In this document: positions 5,785-12,189 of the stretch, in pieces
Numbering within the stretch: the first letter of the stretch is position 1
Layout of the letters: each line of letters begins with the position of its first letter
IMG/VR virus record: IMGVR_UViG_3300025785_000087
Coordinates: 1 to 25,062 of that record
Source: a virus
Length of the DNA stretch: 25,062 bases
Direction: 5' to 3' (one strand)
Program-made: the position numbers and the translations under genes
The notes under the pieces: generated by a model
Seen by the model: the letters and a program-made list of their open reading frames with translations, nothing else
Told to the model about the DNA's origin: nothing
Database searches by the model: none

Positions 5785-6040
5785 TCACGAGGGCGCAGGT
5801 GGCTTTCCCCTTGCCAACCGCACACATCACGGAGTGTCCTGCCCCTCACCTTATTCTATGGGCGTTAAGCCGCCAATGTAGGATGCAGTAATTGGGTAAT
5901 TTTGCGGCTTTCTGACCCATTGTTAGCAACTGCCAAATACAGCCCTGTTGCATATAAGCAACAACATAGGGTTTTCCCTAGTTATGCACCCTTGAAATTT
6001 ATAAGAAACTGACTTCGCTGTTTACTTAAAAGGGGAATTT
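5785..6040 (+). ncRNA. 256-nt gene-free spacer with many inverted repeats; candidate structured RNA
   Basis: Four stems are visible. GAGGGCGCAGG (5789-5799) pairs with CCTGCCCCTC (5838-5847) apart from one bulge, enclosing TGGC/GCCA (5800-5803/5813-5816) and ACAC/GTGT (5822-5825/5834-5837), a three-way-junction arrangement. AAGCCG (5867-5872) pairs with CGGCTT (5905-5910), enclosing CCAAT/ATTGG. GTTGC/GCAAC (5947-5951/5958-5962) and TAGGG-TTTT-CCCTA (5967-5980) follow. No convincing gene is present. A weak promoter-like pair CTGCCA-N17-TATAAG (5930-5958) could serve the downstream genes. The structure is seen; the RNA function is inferred. Confidence 0.4.
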
Positions 6041-6232
6041 ATGAAAGCAACTTATTTATTAACGATGTGCCTTGGTGACACCGAGATTGATGTGCATGGG
6101 TCTGACGAACAAGTTGAAGAAATTTATATTTCTGGCACAGACCACGAAATTAGCGAATTAATTTACGCATTAAACAAAACTGGCTTTGAAAAAGCATACA
6201 AAGAATATGCATATTACGCTAGGGCTTATTAA
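6041..6232 (+). CDS. small acidic hypothetical protein
   Basis: A 63-residue protein, MKATYLLTMCLGDTEIDVHG at the start and a Tyr/Ala-rich end (EYAYYARAY). Ribosome site AAGGGGAA lies three bases before the ATG. The leader, ACTTCGCT followed about 18 bases later by AAGGGGAA, resembles the leader of the first gene of the plus operon. Its stop overlaps the next start as TAATG. Function unknown. Confidence 0.6.
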   Translation: MKATYLLTMCLGDTEIDVHGSDEQVEEIYISGTDHEISELIYALNKTGFEKAYKEYAYYARAY

Positions 6233-6480
6233 TGGAAGATTACATTCGCAGAGTATTTGAGGGCGAAGCGCCATGCGACAAATGCGACCAGGCGCAAGAC
6301 TGCAAAGAAAATGAATTGGCTTGTAGGGCGTTTTCTTATTATGTGCGTCATGGGACATTCCATGAATATACGGTCAGAGCGCCAACCAATTATTTATTCA
6401 ATTTAATTTTTAAAGACGATGATGTAGGCCTTAAAAATTACTATAAAAATGTCAAAGGAGAGCAAAGTGATTTACTCTAA
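6232..6480 (+). CDS. four-cysteine phage protein (putative metal-binding)
   Basis: An 82-residue protein with the cluster CDKCDQAQDCKENELAC (residues 15-31, pattern C-x2-C-x5-C-x6-C), followed by RAFSYYV. I recognise this cysteine cluster plus a C.AF.Y-type helix from short phage proteins of unknown function. It could hold zinc or possibly an Fe-S cluster; the spacing alone does not decide. Start is coupled to the previous gene by TAATG. Confidence 0.6.
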   Translation: MEDYIRRVFEGEAPCDKCDQAQDCKENELACRAFSYYVRHGTFHEYTVRAPTNYLFNLIFKDDDVGLKNYYKNVKGEQSDLL

Positions 6481-6643
6481 AAAAGTGCAAATACGCAACA
6501 ACATTGACTTTGAAATTAAAAACTTGTCATTAGAAATGAAGCGCAAAGAAATAAAACAATACAATCCTTTACATTACATTTTTGGGTATGTTTTGGAGTC
6601 TAAGCCTTGGTTACTTTATGAGGAAATGTATGACTGCAAATGA
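6467..6643 (+). CDS. small basic hypothetical protein (GTG start)
   Basis: A 58-residue Lys/Tyr-rich protein starting (fM)IYSKKVQIRNNIDFEIKN and ending LLYEEMYDCK. I choose GTG at 6467 because AAAGGAG lies six bases upstream, whereas the in-frame ATG at 6449 has no ribosome site. It overlaps the previous gene by 14 nt and the next by 14 nt. Function unknown. Confidence 0.5.
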   Translation: MIYSKKVQIRNNIDFEIKNLSLEMKRKEIKQYNPLHYIFGYVLESKPWLLYEEMYDCK

Positions 6644-6920
6644 ATTAGCTGATAAATTAGAACAGGGTCATTGGGAAGGTGGCACAAGAGAACAAGCTGC
6701 CACCATGCTACGCCAGCAACAAGTTGAAATTGAGGCGTTGAAAGCAAAGACACTAACAGATGACCCATTGGTTAATTTCAAACCTGTATGGCAAGAAGCT
6801 GAAAAGACACTAACAGATGAGGAAATATTGAAAATGGCAGCAAATACATTTCATTATTCTGAATACAAGTTGGTGATTGATTTTGCTAGAGCAATACTAA
6901 GAAAGGCACAAGAGAAATGA
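6630..6920 (+). CDS. conserved phage helical protein with internal repeat
   Basis: A 96-residue protein from ATG 6630 (GAGGA a few bases upstream). It contains a helix REQAATMLRQQQVEIEALK, then two copies of KTLTD (KTLTDDPLV and KTLTDEEIL) encoded by an exact 18-bp direct repeat 57 bp apart. The first helix pattern (TxxxAATMLRQQxxEIEAL) is widespread in phage accessory genes. No activity is known. The stop overlaps the next start as ATGA. Confidence 0.6.
   Translation: MTANELADKLEQGHWEGGTREQAATMLRQQQVEIEALKAKTLTDDPLVNFKPVWQEAEKTLTDEEILKMAANTFHYSEYKLVIDFARAILRKAQEK
6746..6820 (+). repeat. exact 18-bp direct repeat within a gene
   Basis: AAAGACACTAACAGATGA occurs at 6746-6763 and 6803-6820, 57 bp apart, in the same reading frame (19 codons). 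It encodes KTLTD twice and looks like a small intragenic duplication or slippage product. Confidence 0.8.
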
Positions 6921-7105
6921 AGTTGCAAATTGAAGTAATTAGCGAAAACGCAGATGGCAGCGCAAATGCTATGGTGCATTTTGACAAAGAAGCGCTTGAG
7001 TTATTGGTAGAAGAAGGAATTATCTCAATACTGCGTCAATATATTGAAAACAAAAAAGACACCAAAAAGCGTAAAAAGTCTTTGCATAAAATAGGTGATT
7101 TATGA
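6917..7105 (+). CDS. small phage protein, unknown function
   Basis: A 62-residue protein with an N-terminal strand-rich part MKLQIEVISENADGSANAMV, then HFDKEALELLVEEGIISILR and a strongly basic tail (KKDTKKRKKS). The pattern of a DGSA-containing strand pair followed by a 'D.E.L..L.E.G' helix is common among phage proteins of unknown function. Starts and ends with ATGA overlaps. Confidence 0.6.
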   Translation: MKLQIEVISENADGSANAMVHFDKEALELLVEEGIISILRQYIENKKDTKKRKKSLHKIGDL

Positions 7106-7200
7106 CTATATTTTTGGTTTTTATGGCATTAAGTGGTATGTTTGTATGGGTTGGTATTCTTGTTTTATTGGTTTTAATTTACATGGAGAATGAATTATGA
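7102..7200 (+). CDS. 32-aa single-pass membrane protein
   Basis: Read directly: MTIFLVFMALSGMFVWVGIL, a continuing hydrophobic run LVLLVLIY and a short tail MENEL. Nearly the whole protein is one membrane segment of about 25 residues. Both ends form ATGA overlaps with neighbouring genes, so it sits exactly in the gap between them, which strongly suggests it is translated. No function is recognised. Confidence 0.6.
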   Translation: MTIFLVFMALSGMFVWVGILVLLVLIYMENEL

Positions 7201-7400
7201 ATGACCATATTTGGACTGCCTCTGGTACAGACATTACTATTCGTTGGCGTTTGCAAGGGTGGATTCCACCGTCAGAATTGCCAGAATACAAAGCTAAATG
7301 GAAATATTTTCAAGAAATGCCATTACGAGGCTTAGACGACAAAGCCGTAGAAGAATACGAAAGAGTAATGAAAAAGGCTAAAGTCGTTAGAATTCGTTAG
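7197..7400 (+). CDS. conserved phage protein (W-x-P-P-S-E type)
   Basis: A 67-residue protein with the pattern IWTASGTDITIRWRLQGWIP followed by PSELPEYKAKW. Short phage proteins with this RW...GW.PPSE...KW signature are common in Gram-negative phages; function unknown. It is the last plus-strand gene and its 3' end overlaps the convergent endolysin by 4 nt, with no terminator between the two operons. Confidence 0.6.
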   Translation: MNDHIWTASGTDITIRWRLQGWIPPSELPEYKAKWKYFQEMPLRGLDDKAVEEYERVMKKAKVVRIR

Positions 7401-7918
7401 CTATTCTTTGCCATGTCAAGGGCTTCGGTTTCTTCTTTGTCTACACGAGAAAGCCAGCCCTTACCAAAGATTTCAAATGTCTTTAATGAACGGTAGTAGT
7501 CCCTGCGTGATTCTGAGAATTTATTGATAAGAGTTGCACAATTACTGGCGGAAATAAGGCTTCTTGTTGCTGGGCCAATAACTCCGTCAGGTACGCAACC
7601 AATAGCTGACTGAAGCAGCTTAACGCTTCTACCTGGCCCTGCATTAACTCCCATTGAAAAGACAACAAAGTCGAGTCCCCTAGGTAATACTTCGCCATAG
7701 CAAGGCCTCCAATATTTCTGTTCATACAAAGGTGCTACATCGTCTGCTGTGAGGTTTCTAAGAGTGTCTACAGGGTGACCTACATATTCTTCCCAAACAG
7801 CCTTGGTAACGCCTAAATTGGTTTCGCCGCCTGGGTCGCCTTCAAGTCCTTTTGCGCCAGTCCAACCACCTTCGGACTTTAAAACTAATGCTAAACATGG
7901 TTTAAAGTTATTTTCCAT
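7397..7918 (-). CDS. endolysin, GH108-type muramidase with C-terminal PG-binding domain
   Basis: A 173-residue peptidoglycan hydrolase that cleaves the glycan backbone at the end of infection. Residues 9-45 show the GH108 signature LKSEGGW with catalytic Glu16, then GDPGGETNLGVTK. The second half has the PG-binding-3 type pattern FSMGVNAGPGRSVKLLQ and DGVIGPATRSL. There is no signal peptide or signal anchor, so it needs a holin for release. It overlaps the Rz gene by 11 nt and ends the late operon. Confidence 0.9.
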   Translation of the reverse strand: MENNFKPCLALVLKSEGGWTGAKGLEGDPGGETNLGVTKAVWEEYVGHPVDTLRNLTADDVAPLYEQKYWRPCYGEVLPRGLDFVVFSMGVNAGPGRSVKLLQSAIGCVPDGVIGPATRSLISASNCATLINKFSESRRDYYRSLKTFEIFGKGWLSRVDKEETEALDMAKNS

Positions 7919-8336
7919 CTATTCCTACCTGTTGGTTAATCCAGTCTTGTAATGACTCTAGTTGCTCTGTTGTTTGGGCGCATTGCTCGGCAACAGATAA
8001 TAAGTTATGGGTTTGACCATTAATTGTGATGGTGGCTGTGCCATTGGGGGACATTGCACCGCTACTGGTGTCGAGCATCCTGCCATAAAAAGCGTGAATA
8101 TTATTGATGTTATCTTGGTAAGTTTTGGCAACATTTTCATTAATTATCTCCTGTTCTTTTGCCTTAGCTTTGTTCTCTGCAATCTGTCTTTCTCCTGCTG
8201 CCACAACCTCAGTTTTATATTCAGCATATCGTAAATGCTCAACATAAAACCCAGCACCAAAACCACCAAAAACCAAAGCCAAATAAATGTAGACTTGTCC
8301 ACTTGTACCGCCTAACAAATTGAGTAAAAAGCCCAT
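7908..8336 (-). CDS. Rz: Rz-like inner-membrane spanin
   Basis: A 142-residue protein with one N-terminal membrane segment (about 13-31, QVYIYLALVFGGFGAGFYV) and a long charged helical periplasmic domain, the i-spanin layout. Identification rests on this topology, on the fully nested lipoprotein gene in another frame, and on position between the holin candidate and endolysin. With Rz1 it would fuse inner and outer membranes in the last step of lysis. The start overlaps the preceding stop as TAATG. Confidence 0.82.
   Translation of the reverse strand: MGFLLNLLGGTSGQVYIYLALVFGGFGAGFYVEHLRYAEYKTEVVAAGERQIAENKAKAKEQEIINENVAKTYQDNINNIHAFYGRMLDTSSGAMSPNGTATITINGQTHNLLSVAEQCAQTTEQLESLQDWINQQVGIDGK
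7958..8140 (-). CDS. Rz1: Rz1-like outer-membrane spanin lipoprotein (nested in Rz)
   Basis: A 60-residue lipoprotein encoded wholly inside Rz in a different frame. It has a lipoprotein signal peptide ending LFMAGC with Cys22 as the lipidated residue, and a short mature part with Pro-rich patches (CPPMAQPPSQ), as in known Rz1 proteins. The nested arrangement is the classic lambda-type spanin architecture and implies a Gram-negative host. Confidence 0.82.
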   Translation of the reverse strand: MKMLPKLTKITSIIFTLFMAGCSTPVAVQCPPMAQPPSQLMVKPITYYLLPSNAPKQQSN

Positions 8337-8572
8337 TATTGAGCCTCTGGTTCAGCGCCAGCCATTTGTTTGCCAGCTACAGAAGCAGCGCCACTACCAG
8401 ACACAATTCCAAGCGCTCCAGCAATCTCTGTGAGGCTTATAGCGTGTCCTAGGTATATTTGGTATAGGGCGGTACAAGAAACCAAAAAAAAGCCGCCAAA
8501 CCACGCCCAACGAGCTATGTCATGGGTTTGATTGTCTTTGCCTGTCAATATATGTGTAAGCATTTCTTTCAT
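8336..8572 (-). CDS. holin candidate
   Basis: A 78-residue protein with two hydrophobic segments: WAWFGGFFLVSCTALYQIYL (about 23-42) and a second, Gly/Ser/Ala-rich one around ISLTEIAGALGIVSGSGAAS. A charged polar N-terminus and short tail fit a small two-segment holin. Its place immediately upstream of the spanins and endolysin supports the role, but the sequence alone does not prove hole formation. ATGA and TAATG overlaps link it to both neighbours. Confidence 0.6.
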   Translation of the reverse strand: MKEMLTHILTGKDNQTHDIARWAWFGGFFLVSCTALYQIYLGHAISLTEIAGALGIVSGSGAASVAGKQMAGAEPEAQ

Positions 8573-9018
8573 TTAATACCCCAAGTTAAATACCATGCAA
8601 TAAAGCCAGCTACTAACCAGCAATAAAATTGCACCCTACGCACCGCTTTTAAGTCATGCTTAAATTCGGCAATATTTTGTTTCTCAAAAGCCTCAATTTC
8701 ATTCTTTATTTTTAATAAAGACTCCCATTCACGCCCACCATACTTTTTAACAAAGTCAATTTTTAGCTTGGCTTCTTGGTCAGAAATGAGCTTTCTCTTA
8801 TTATATTCGTTTAGGGCTTTTATGATTGCGGTTTGTTTTTTAAATTCCGCTTCCCTTTGCGCCCTGACTCTTTCTTGGGCTTTTAAAAGGGCTACATCCG
8901 TCGCGTCTTGCTGGGTAGCTTCTATGCTATGGGTGAGGCTTTTTGTAGCCTTTCTAGCCTCATTTAAGGCGCTAGAAACGCCTTTTATGCCATGCGATAT
9001 GCCAAATGGGTCTGACAC
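8569..9018 (-). CDS. coiled-coil protein with C-terminal membrane anchor
   Basis: A 149-residue protein starting MSDPFGISHGIKGVSSALNE, with a long Lys/Glu/Gln-rich coiled coil (about 20-125) and a single C-terminal hydrophobic segment FYCWLVAGFIAWYLTW. I have seen similar 'MSDPFGI' proteins next to lysis genes of podovirus-like phages; they may be virion or lysis accessory proteins. Function is not established. The stop overlaps the holin candidate start (ATGA). Confidence 0.55.
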   Translation of the reverse strand: MSDPFGISHGIKGVSSALNEARKATKSLTHSIEATQQDATDVALLKAQERVRAQREAEFKKQTAIIKALNEYNKRKLISDQEAKLKIDFVKKYGGREWESLLKIKNEIEAFEKQNIAEFKHDLKAVRRVQFYCWLVAGFIAWYLTWGIK

Positions 9019-9019
9019 A

Positions 9020-9229
9020 TCATTTACCCATGAAATAGTGCGTTACAAACCCTATAAATGTGGAAAATGCGGAAACGACAGCCATGCCAACCCAGAAACC
9101 GCCTCGACCTTTGTTAGCTAAAGCCAGCAATTCTTCCATGCCAGCTTCTAGCTTATCTACTTTTGTAGTTAATGAATCAACTTTTTCCCAAAGCTGTCCA
9201 TATCTAACAGGGTCAATTTCAAACGACAT
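9020..9229 (-). CDS. XhlA-like small coiled-coil membrane protein
   Basis: A 69-residue protein with a heptad-like coiled coil (LWEKVDSLTTKVDKLEAGME) and a C-terminal membrane segment (GGFWVGMAVVSAFSTFIGFV). This coil-plus-anchor layout, with the ALANKGRGGFW junction, is typical of XhlA/hemolysin-like proteins found beside phage lysis genes. It may modulate lysis; evidence is topology and neighbourhood only. Confidence 0.6.
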   Translation of the reverse strand: MSFEIDPVRYGQLWEKVDSLTTKVDKLEAGMEELLALANKGRGGFWVGMAVVSAFSTFIGFVTHYFMGK

Positions 9230-9236
9230 AACTCAC

Positions 9237-9413
9237 TCACTTGGTTTTGGGTTTGCGAGTAGTCGCTTTTGGTATTTTAACAGTTTTCTTGGCTACTTTT
9301 TTGGTGGCTTCTTTTTTGACTGGTGGAAAAGGCCATTCTTGAAGGTCAATTTTAATGGCAGGTTTGGGCATATAGCCTAATTTGTCCATAATCCATGTAA
9401 ATGTAAAGTTCAT
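9237..9413 (-). CDS. 58-aa protein with histone-like basic tail
   Basis: Read directly: MNFTFTWIMDKLGYMPKPAI, then EWPFPPVKKE, then a Lys/Thr/Pro-rich tail (KKVAKKTVKIPKATTRKPKT). The ATG at 9413 lies just downstream of the preceding gene's stop and its stop lies 8 nt before the next ATG, so it fills a gap in the operon. The tail resembles H1-like or antifreeze-like basic repeats and could bind DNA or membranes; this is inference. Confidence 0.55.
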   Translation of the reverse strand: MNFTFTWIMDKLGYMPKPAIKIDLQEWPFPPVKKEATKKVAKKTVKIPKATTRKPKTK

Positions 9414-9414
9414 A

Positions 9415-9666
9415 TTAAGCTCCTAATAGCGCTTTTACTTCGTCAGCAGTTAAACCAAGTGCAGTTAATTTAGCTAGTGCAGATGCCTTTGCATCTTTAG
9501 CGGCTTGTTCAGCTTGTGCTTCTTGGGCTTGTAATTCTACCAATTTAGCTTGTGCTTGAGCCATGTCATATTGAACAATTCCACCATCTTGATTGTATGC
9601 AGTTATATCATCAATGGTTACAACTAAAGGATTTAATGCACGAATAGCATCATGTAAATTTGCCAT
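9415..9666 (-). CDS. small fibre-region protein, unknown function
   Basis: An 83-residue protein. The N-terminus (MANLHDAIRALNP) is followed by a short strand region and then an Ala/Gln-rich coiled coil ending KLTALGLTADEVKALLG, a helix-turn end seen in many small tail-fibre-region proteins. AGGAG lies upstream of the ATG. It may be a fibre assembly helper, judging only by place. Confidence 0.5.
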   Translation of the reverse strand: MANLHDAIRALNPLVVTIDDITAYNQDGGIVQYDMAQAQAKLVELQAQEAQAEQAAKDAKASALAKLTALGLTADEVKALLGA

Positions 9667-9667
9667 A

Positions 9668-10168
9668 TTAAGCTCCTGTTATTTCCATAGCTGTAATTGT
9701 TGATGGAACTTGTGAATTTTGCGATGCAGTTCCATTGCTATAAGTAGATTGATTTACATAACAAGTCTGACTTTGTAATGACCGCATTTGTAATTTATAA
9801 GTTACAGCAGAAGTTGTTGAAGGAGAATCTAACCATTGCATTGAAACATTGTCTATTAATGTAGCATTTTGAGTATTTTGAGAAAAATCAATAGTTACTC
9901 TTGAATTACTACCATTAGCATCACCAATAGCAATTTGAGTTCCATTTCTTAAAAGAACCATTTGCGAACCAAACCATCCACCATTGTTTGCAGATATATT
10001 TACATTAAAAGAAACTAAAATTGAACTGGTTGTAGCATTTGGAGTAATGGTTACAGATAATCCAGTAATATCTACAAAAGAACTAGAATTACTAGAAAAA
10101 GTGCTAGTTTTTTGAGTTTGGACTACTTGAACTGGAACTTGTCCGCTTCCATAAATAGATACTGACAT
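9668..10168 (-). CDS. beta-rich tail or receptor-binding-type structural protein
   Basis: A 166-residue Ser/Thr/Asn-rich beta protein: TFSSNSSSFVDITGLSVTIT, then SSILVSFNVNIS, QMVLLRNGTQI and TYKLQMRSL. This succession of strands (SF.DITGLSVTITP, T.S.ILV) is widespread in uncultured marine and freshwater phages and suggests a jelly-roll virion surface protein. It sits directly after the fibre-associated genes. The structural role is likely; receptor binding is a guess. Confidence 0.6.
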   Translation of the reverse strand: MSVSIYGSGQVPVQVVQTQKTSTFSSNSSSFVDITGLSVTITPNATTSSILVSFNVNISANNGGWFGSQMVLLRNGTQIAIGDANGSNSRVTIDFSQNTQNATLIDNVSMQWLDSPSTTSAVTYKLQMRSLQSQTCYVNQSTYSNGTASQNSQVPSTITAMEITGA

Positions 10169-10177
10169 AATATGTCC

Positions 10178-10570
10178 TTAAATAGCCACTAATTCGGCAG
10201 TAGTTGTTGCACTAGCAATAGAAGCACGACCAGCAGTTAAACTAGCTGTAAAGTTTGCATCGCTAACAGCATTGTCAATTCCAGCTAAAGTATTGAGTTG
10301 TCGCTTTTGGGCTTCTTCTACAGCTTTAGCGTTAAATTGTGCCAGCTTGATTGCTTTAGCTTTTTCAAAGTTTACTGTGACTGTAGAGCCTGACAATTCC
10401 CAAGCATCAAAGAATTGAGCATCTGCACCTTGTGGCAGAGTGCTGTCATCAACAATAATTGAGCCTTCAGGGGTATCTTTTTCCTTAACAGATTGGATGC
10501 TGATTTCGCCTGTTGGGACTGTTACAGATACTCCACCATTGGAGTTTGCATGAATAATTACTTGTGACAT
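10178..10570 (-). CDS. tail-fibre-assembly-like conserved phage protein
   Basis: A 130-residue protein with MSQVIIHANSNGGVSVTVPT, then VDDSTLPQGADAQFFDAWEL and a helix VNFEKAKAIKLAQ. The same order (IIH.N..GG..V..P, DD..LP, F.DAWEL.G..V) recurs in phage proteins located after fibre genes, where some act in fibre assembly. The helical C-terminus resembles a chaperone tail. AAGGA precedes the ATG. Confidence 0.55.
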   Translation of the reverse strand: MSQVIIHANSNGGVSVTVPTGEISIQSVKEKDTPEGSIIVDDSTLPQGADAQFFDAWELSGSTVTVNFEKAKAIKLAQFNAKAVEEAQKRQLNTLAGIDNAVSDANFTASLTAGRASIASATTTAELVAI

Positions 10571-10583
10571 TATTTTTCCTTAT

Positions 10584-10976
10584 TTAAACCATAAAACTAA
10601 CCATAACAACTGTATGGTCAGCGTTAGTAGAGTTGTATTGAGCAACACCAATTTGACAAGTAGATGTCGTTTGCTGATTACTGCTTGTTCCACCAGTTAA
10701 AACAAAACAAGGAGTTCCGCTTGCACCAATAGTTCCATCTAATGACACACAACCAGCAACAGCATAATAATTACTCGCTAAAGCATTTGTAAAATTAATA
10801 TTATAGTTTCCTGTGCCGTTTCTAGTTACAGAACTAACATTATAAGAACGATTAATTGAACCACTAGAACCAACAAAATTTACCCAAGCCTTTGCACTAC
10901 CATAAATGGCATTATCCATTGCTGTGCTATTACCAGCACCATCTTGTAGAGTATCTGCGACTATTGTTCCTGCCAT
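10584..10976 (-). CDS. fibre-type structural protein, paralogue A
   Basis: A 130-residue beta protein starting MAGTIVADTLQDG, with SAKAWVNFVGSSG, YNVSSVTRNGTGNYNINF and YYAVAGC. The shared core AKAW.NF.G...I..S.NVSS.TR.GTG.Y.INF is common in phage tail-associated proteins. It is a clear paralogue of the upstream neighbour (10987-11349), sharing the N-terminal MAGT-V-A-T and the central core; the C-terminal halves differ. Likely a virion surface protein. Confidence 0.65.
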   Translation of the reverse strand: MAGTIVADTLQDGAGNSTAMDNAIYGSAKAWVNFVGSSGSINRSYNVSSVTRNGTGNYNINFTNALASNYYAVAGCVSLDGTIGASGTPCFVLTGGTSSNQQTTSTCQIGVAQYNSTNADHTVVMVSFMV

Positions 10977-10986
10977 GATTTATCCT

Positions 10987-11349
10987 TTAGTTTCCAAATA
11001 TTGCTACAGTAACAACAGAAGCATCTGAAGCTGTCGCCACATAATACATACAAAGAGTAAGTGCGGAAGTAGTTTGTGCAGTAGTTGAAGAAATATTGCA
11101 ATATGCTTGTTGATTATTGTTCATAGCAACTGCAACATAATTGGCATCCGTCATAGTTGTTCCAAAGTTAATTTGATAAATGCCTGTGCCAGTTCTAGTA
11201 AAAGAACTTACATTAAAAGAAGCTCTTATTGTTCCACCACTATTACCATTAAAATTTATCCATGCCTTTGCCACACCAGTAAGTGCATTATTGGTGTTAT
11301 AAACACCTGTATCTGTATTAATTGTGTTTGCTACTAAAGTGCCAGCCAT
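10987..11349 (-). CDS. fibre-type structural protein, paralogue B
   Basis: A 120-residue beta protein starting MAGTLVANTINTDTG, with VAKAWINFNGNSG, FNVSSFTRTGTGIYQINF and a divergent C-terminus with cysteines (AYCNISSTT, ALTLCMYYV). It lies directly behind the tail fibre gene and is paralogous to the next gene. Each has its own AAGGATAAAT ribosome site. Paralogous small fibre proteins could give alternative receptor tips or two layers of one structure. Confidence 0.65.
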   Translation of the reverse strand: MAGTLVANTINTDTGVYNTNNALTGVAKAWINFNGNSGGTIRASFNVSSFTRTGTGIYQINFGTTMTDANYVAVAMNNNQQAYCNISSTTAQTTSALTLCMYYVATASDASVVTVAIFGN

Positions 11350-11358
11350 AATTTATCC

Positions 11359-12189
11359 TTAAATAATTGCCCAACGACTGCTGGTTGGTACGGTTACAAC
11401 TACACCTGTAGCAATAGTTACCGTTCCTGTTGTATTTGCATTATAACCGCTTGGAATGGTATATGACGAGTTAATAGTCTGTCCGTTTAGGTTGAATATT
11501 TGGTCTGTTCCGCCACCAGTTGCGCCACCGCCAATAGCTGACCAAGCTCCATAAGTATATGAACCTACTGAAGTAGCGTTCGCGCCTGGGTTAGTCGCCA
11601 TCGTATAAGTAAAGGTGTTTGTACCTGTTACTGTTACGGTAAATGTGCCGTTATAAGCACTTGGGGAAGCGCCAGAAATGACCACAATTTGACCTGTTGC
11701 CAAGCCATGTGCGCTTGTAGTCGTTAAAGTAGCTGTAGTAGTGGAATAGGTAATACCACTAATAGAAATGCCTGTAATGCCGTTTTTATAACCTTCATAA
11801 GCCTTTGTTGTGGTGTTATAGCGCACCATGCCTGTAGATGGGCTTGCGGTTCTTTGGGCGGTTGTACCGCTAGGAAGTTGGACTTCACCTGTGCCAGTAA
11901 AAATACCGTCAGCATTAAAAGTTGCTACACCTGTAAATGTAGGAGTAGAAAATTGGAAAAATTCAACCGCATTACCTTGCACAGTACCTACTGGCAAATT
12001 GGTAATTTGGTTGTTATTCATGTTAAATGGGCCAGCCATAGGTGTCTGACCGTCTGAAGCAATAGACCCTGTTAATGCTGTAGCAATGTCAGAAAGAGTC
12101 GTATTAGCCCATGCAGAGCTAATAGTAGTACCTGTTACTACAGGATTCCCTGATGGGAGTGAATATATACCGCTACCGTTACGACTCAT
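11359..12189 (-). CDS. tail fibre protein with FCCH-like domain
   Basis: A 276-residue fibre. The N-terminus MSRNGSGIYSLPSGNPVVTG, with SSAWANTTLSDIATALTGSI, is a familiar phage fibre attachment region. Next come FNMNNNQITNLP and TGMVRYNTTTKAYEGY, fibre-shaft and 'phage tail repeat' type motifs. Residues 141-214 form a TTTSAHGLATGQ...YNGTFTVTVTGTNTFTY unit like the FCCH domain of E1 enzymes, which also occurs in other phage structural proteins. The last 45 residues (232-276) form a tip related to the end of the gene at the right window edge. The start is coupled (TAATG) to the upstream ejection protein. Confidence 0.82.
   Translation of the reverse strand: MSRNGSGIYSLPSGNPVVTGTTISSAWANTTLSDIATALTGSIASDGQTPMAGPFNMNNNQITNLPVGTVQGNAVEFFQFSTPTFTGVATFNADGIFTGTGEVQLPSGTTAQRTASPSTGMVRYNTTTKAYEGYKNGITGISISGITYSTTTATLTTTSAHGLATGQIVVISGASPSAYNGTFTVTVTGTNTFTYTMATNPGANATSVGSYTYGAWSAIGGGATGGGTDQIFNLNGQTINSSYTIPSGYNANTTGTVTIATGVVVTVPTSSRWAII
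11362..11496 (-). repeat. C-terminal tip module, copy in tail fibre
   Basis: The last 45 residues, including SSYTIPSGYNA and VTIATGVVVTV, match the last 45 residues of the fibre-like gene at 24690-24824: by eye 23 identical positions with no gap. It appears to be a shared C-terminal tip. Confidence 0.65.
11548..11769 (-). repeat. FCCH-like module, copy in tail fibre
   Basis: A 74-residue unit aligned without gaps to the stopper-like protein copy at 17837-18058; I count about 44 identical residues, including TTTSAHGL/TTSSAHGL, YNGTF and TFTYTMAT. Confidence 0.7.

Noticed and set aside
5820-5900. short open frames in the structured spacer (for example GTG GCT TTC...)
   Set aside because: Around 31 codons, no Shine-Dalgarno site, and the region is better explained by paired stems.
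7483-7725. 80-codon frame within the endolysin
   Set aside because: Shadow of the endolysin; no start signal, no membrane segment or motif suggesting a second lysis protein.
9668-12189. diversity-generating retroelement acting on fibre genes
   Set aside because: No reverse transcriptase or template/variable repeat pair was found within the window.
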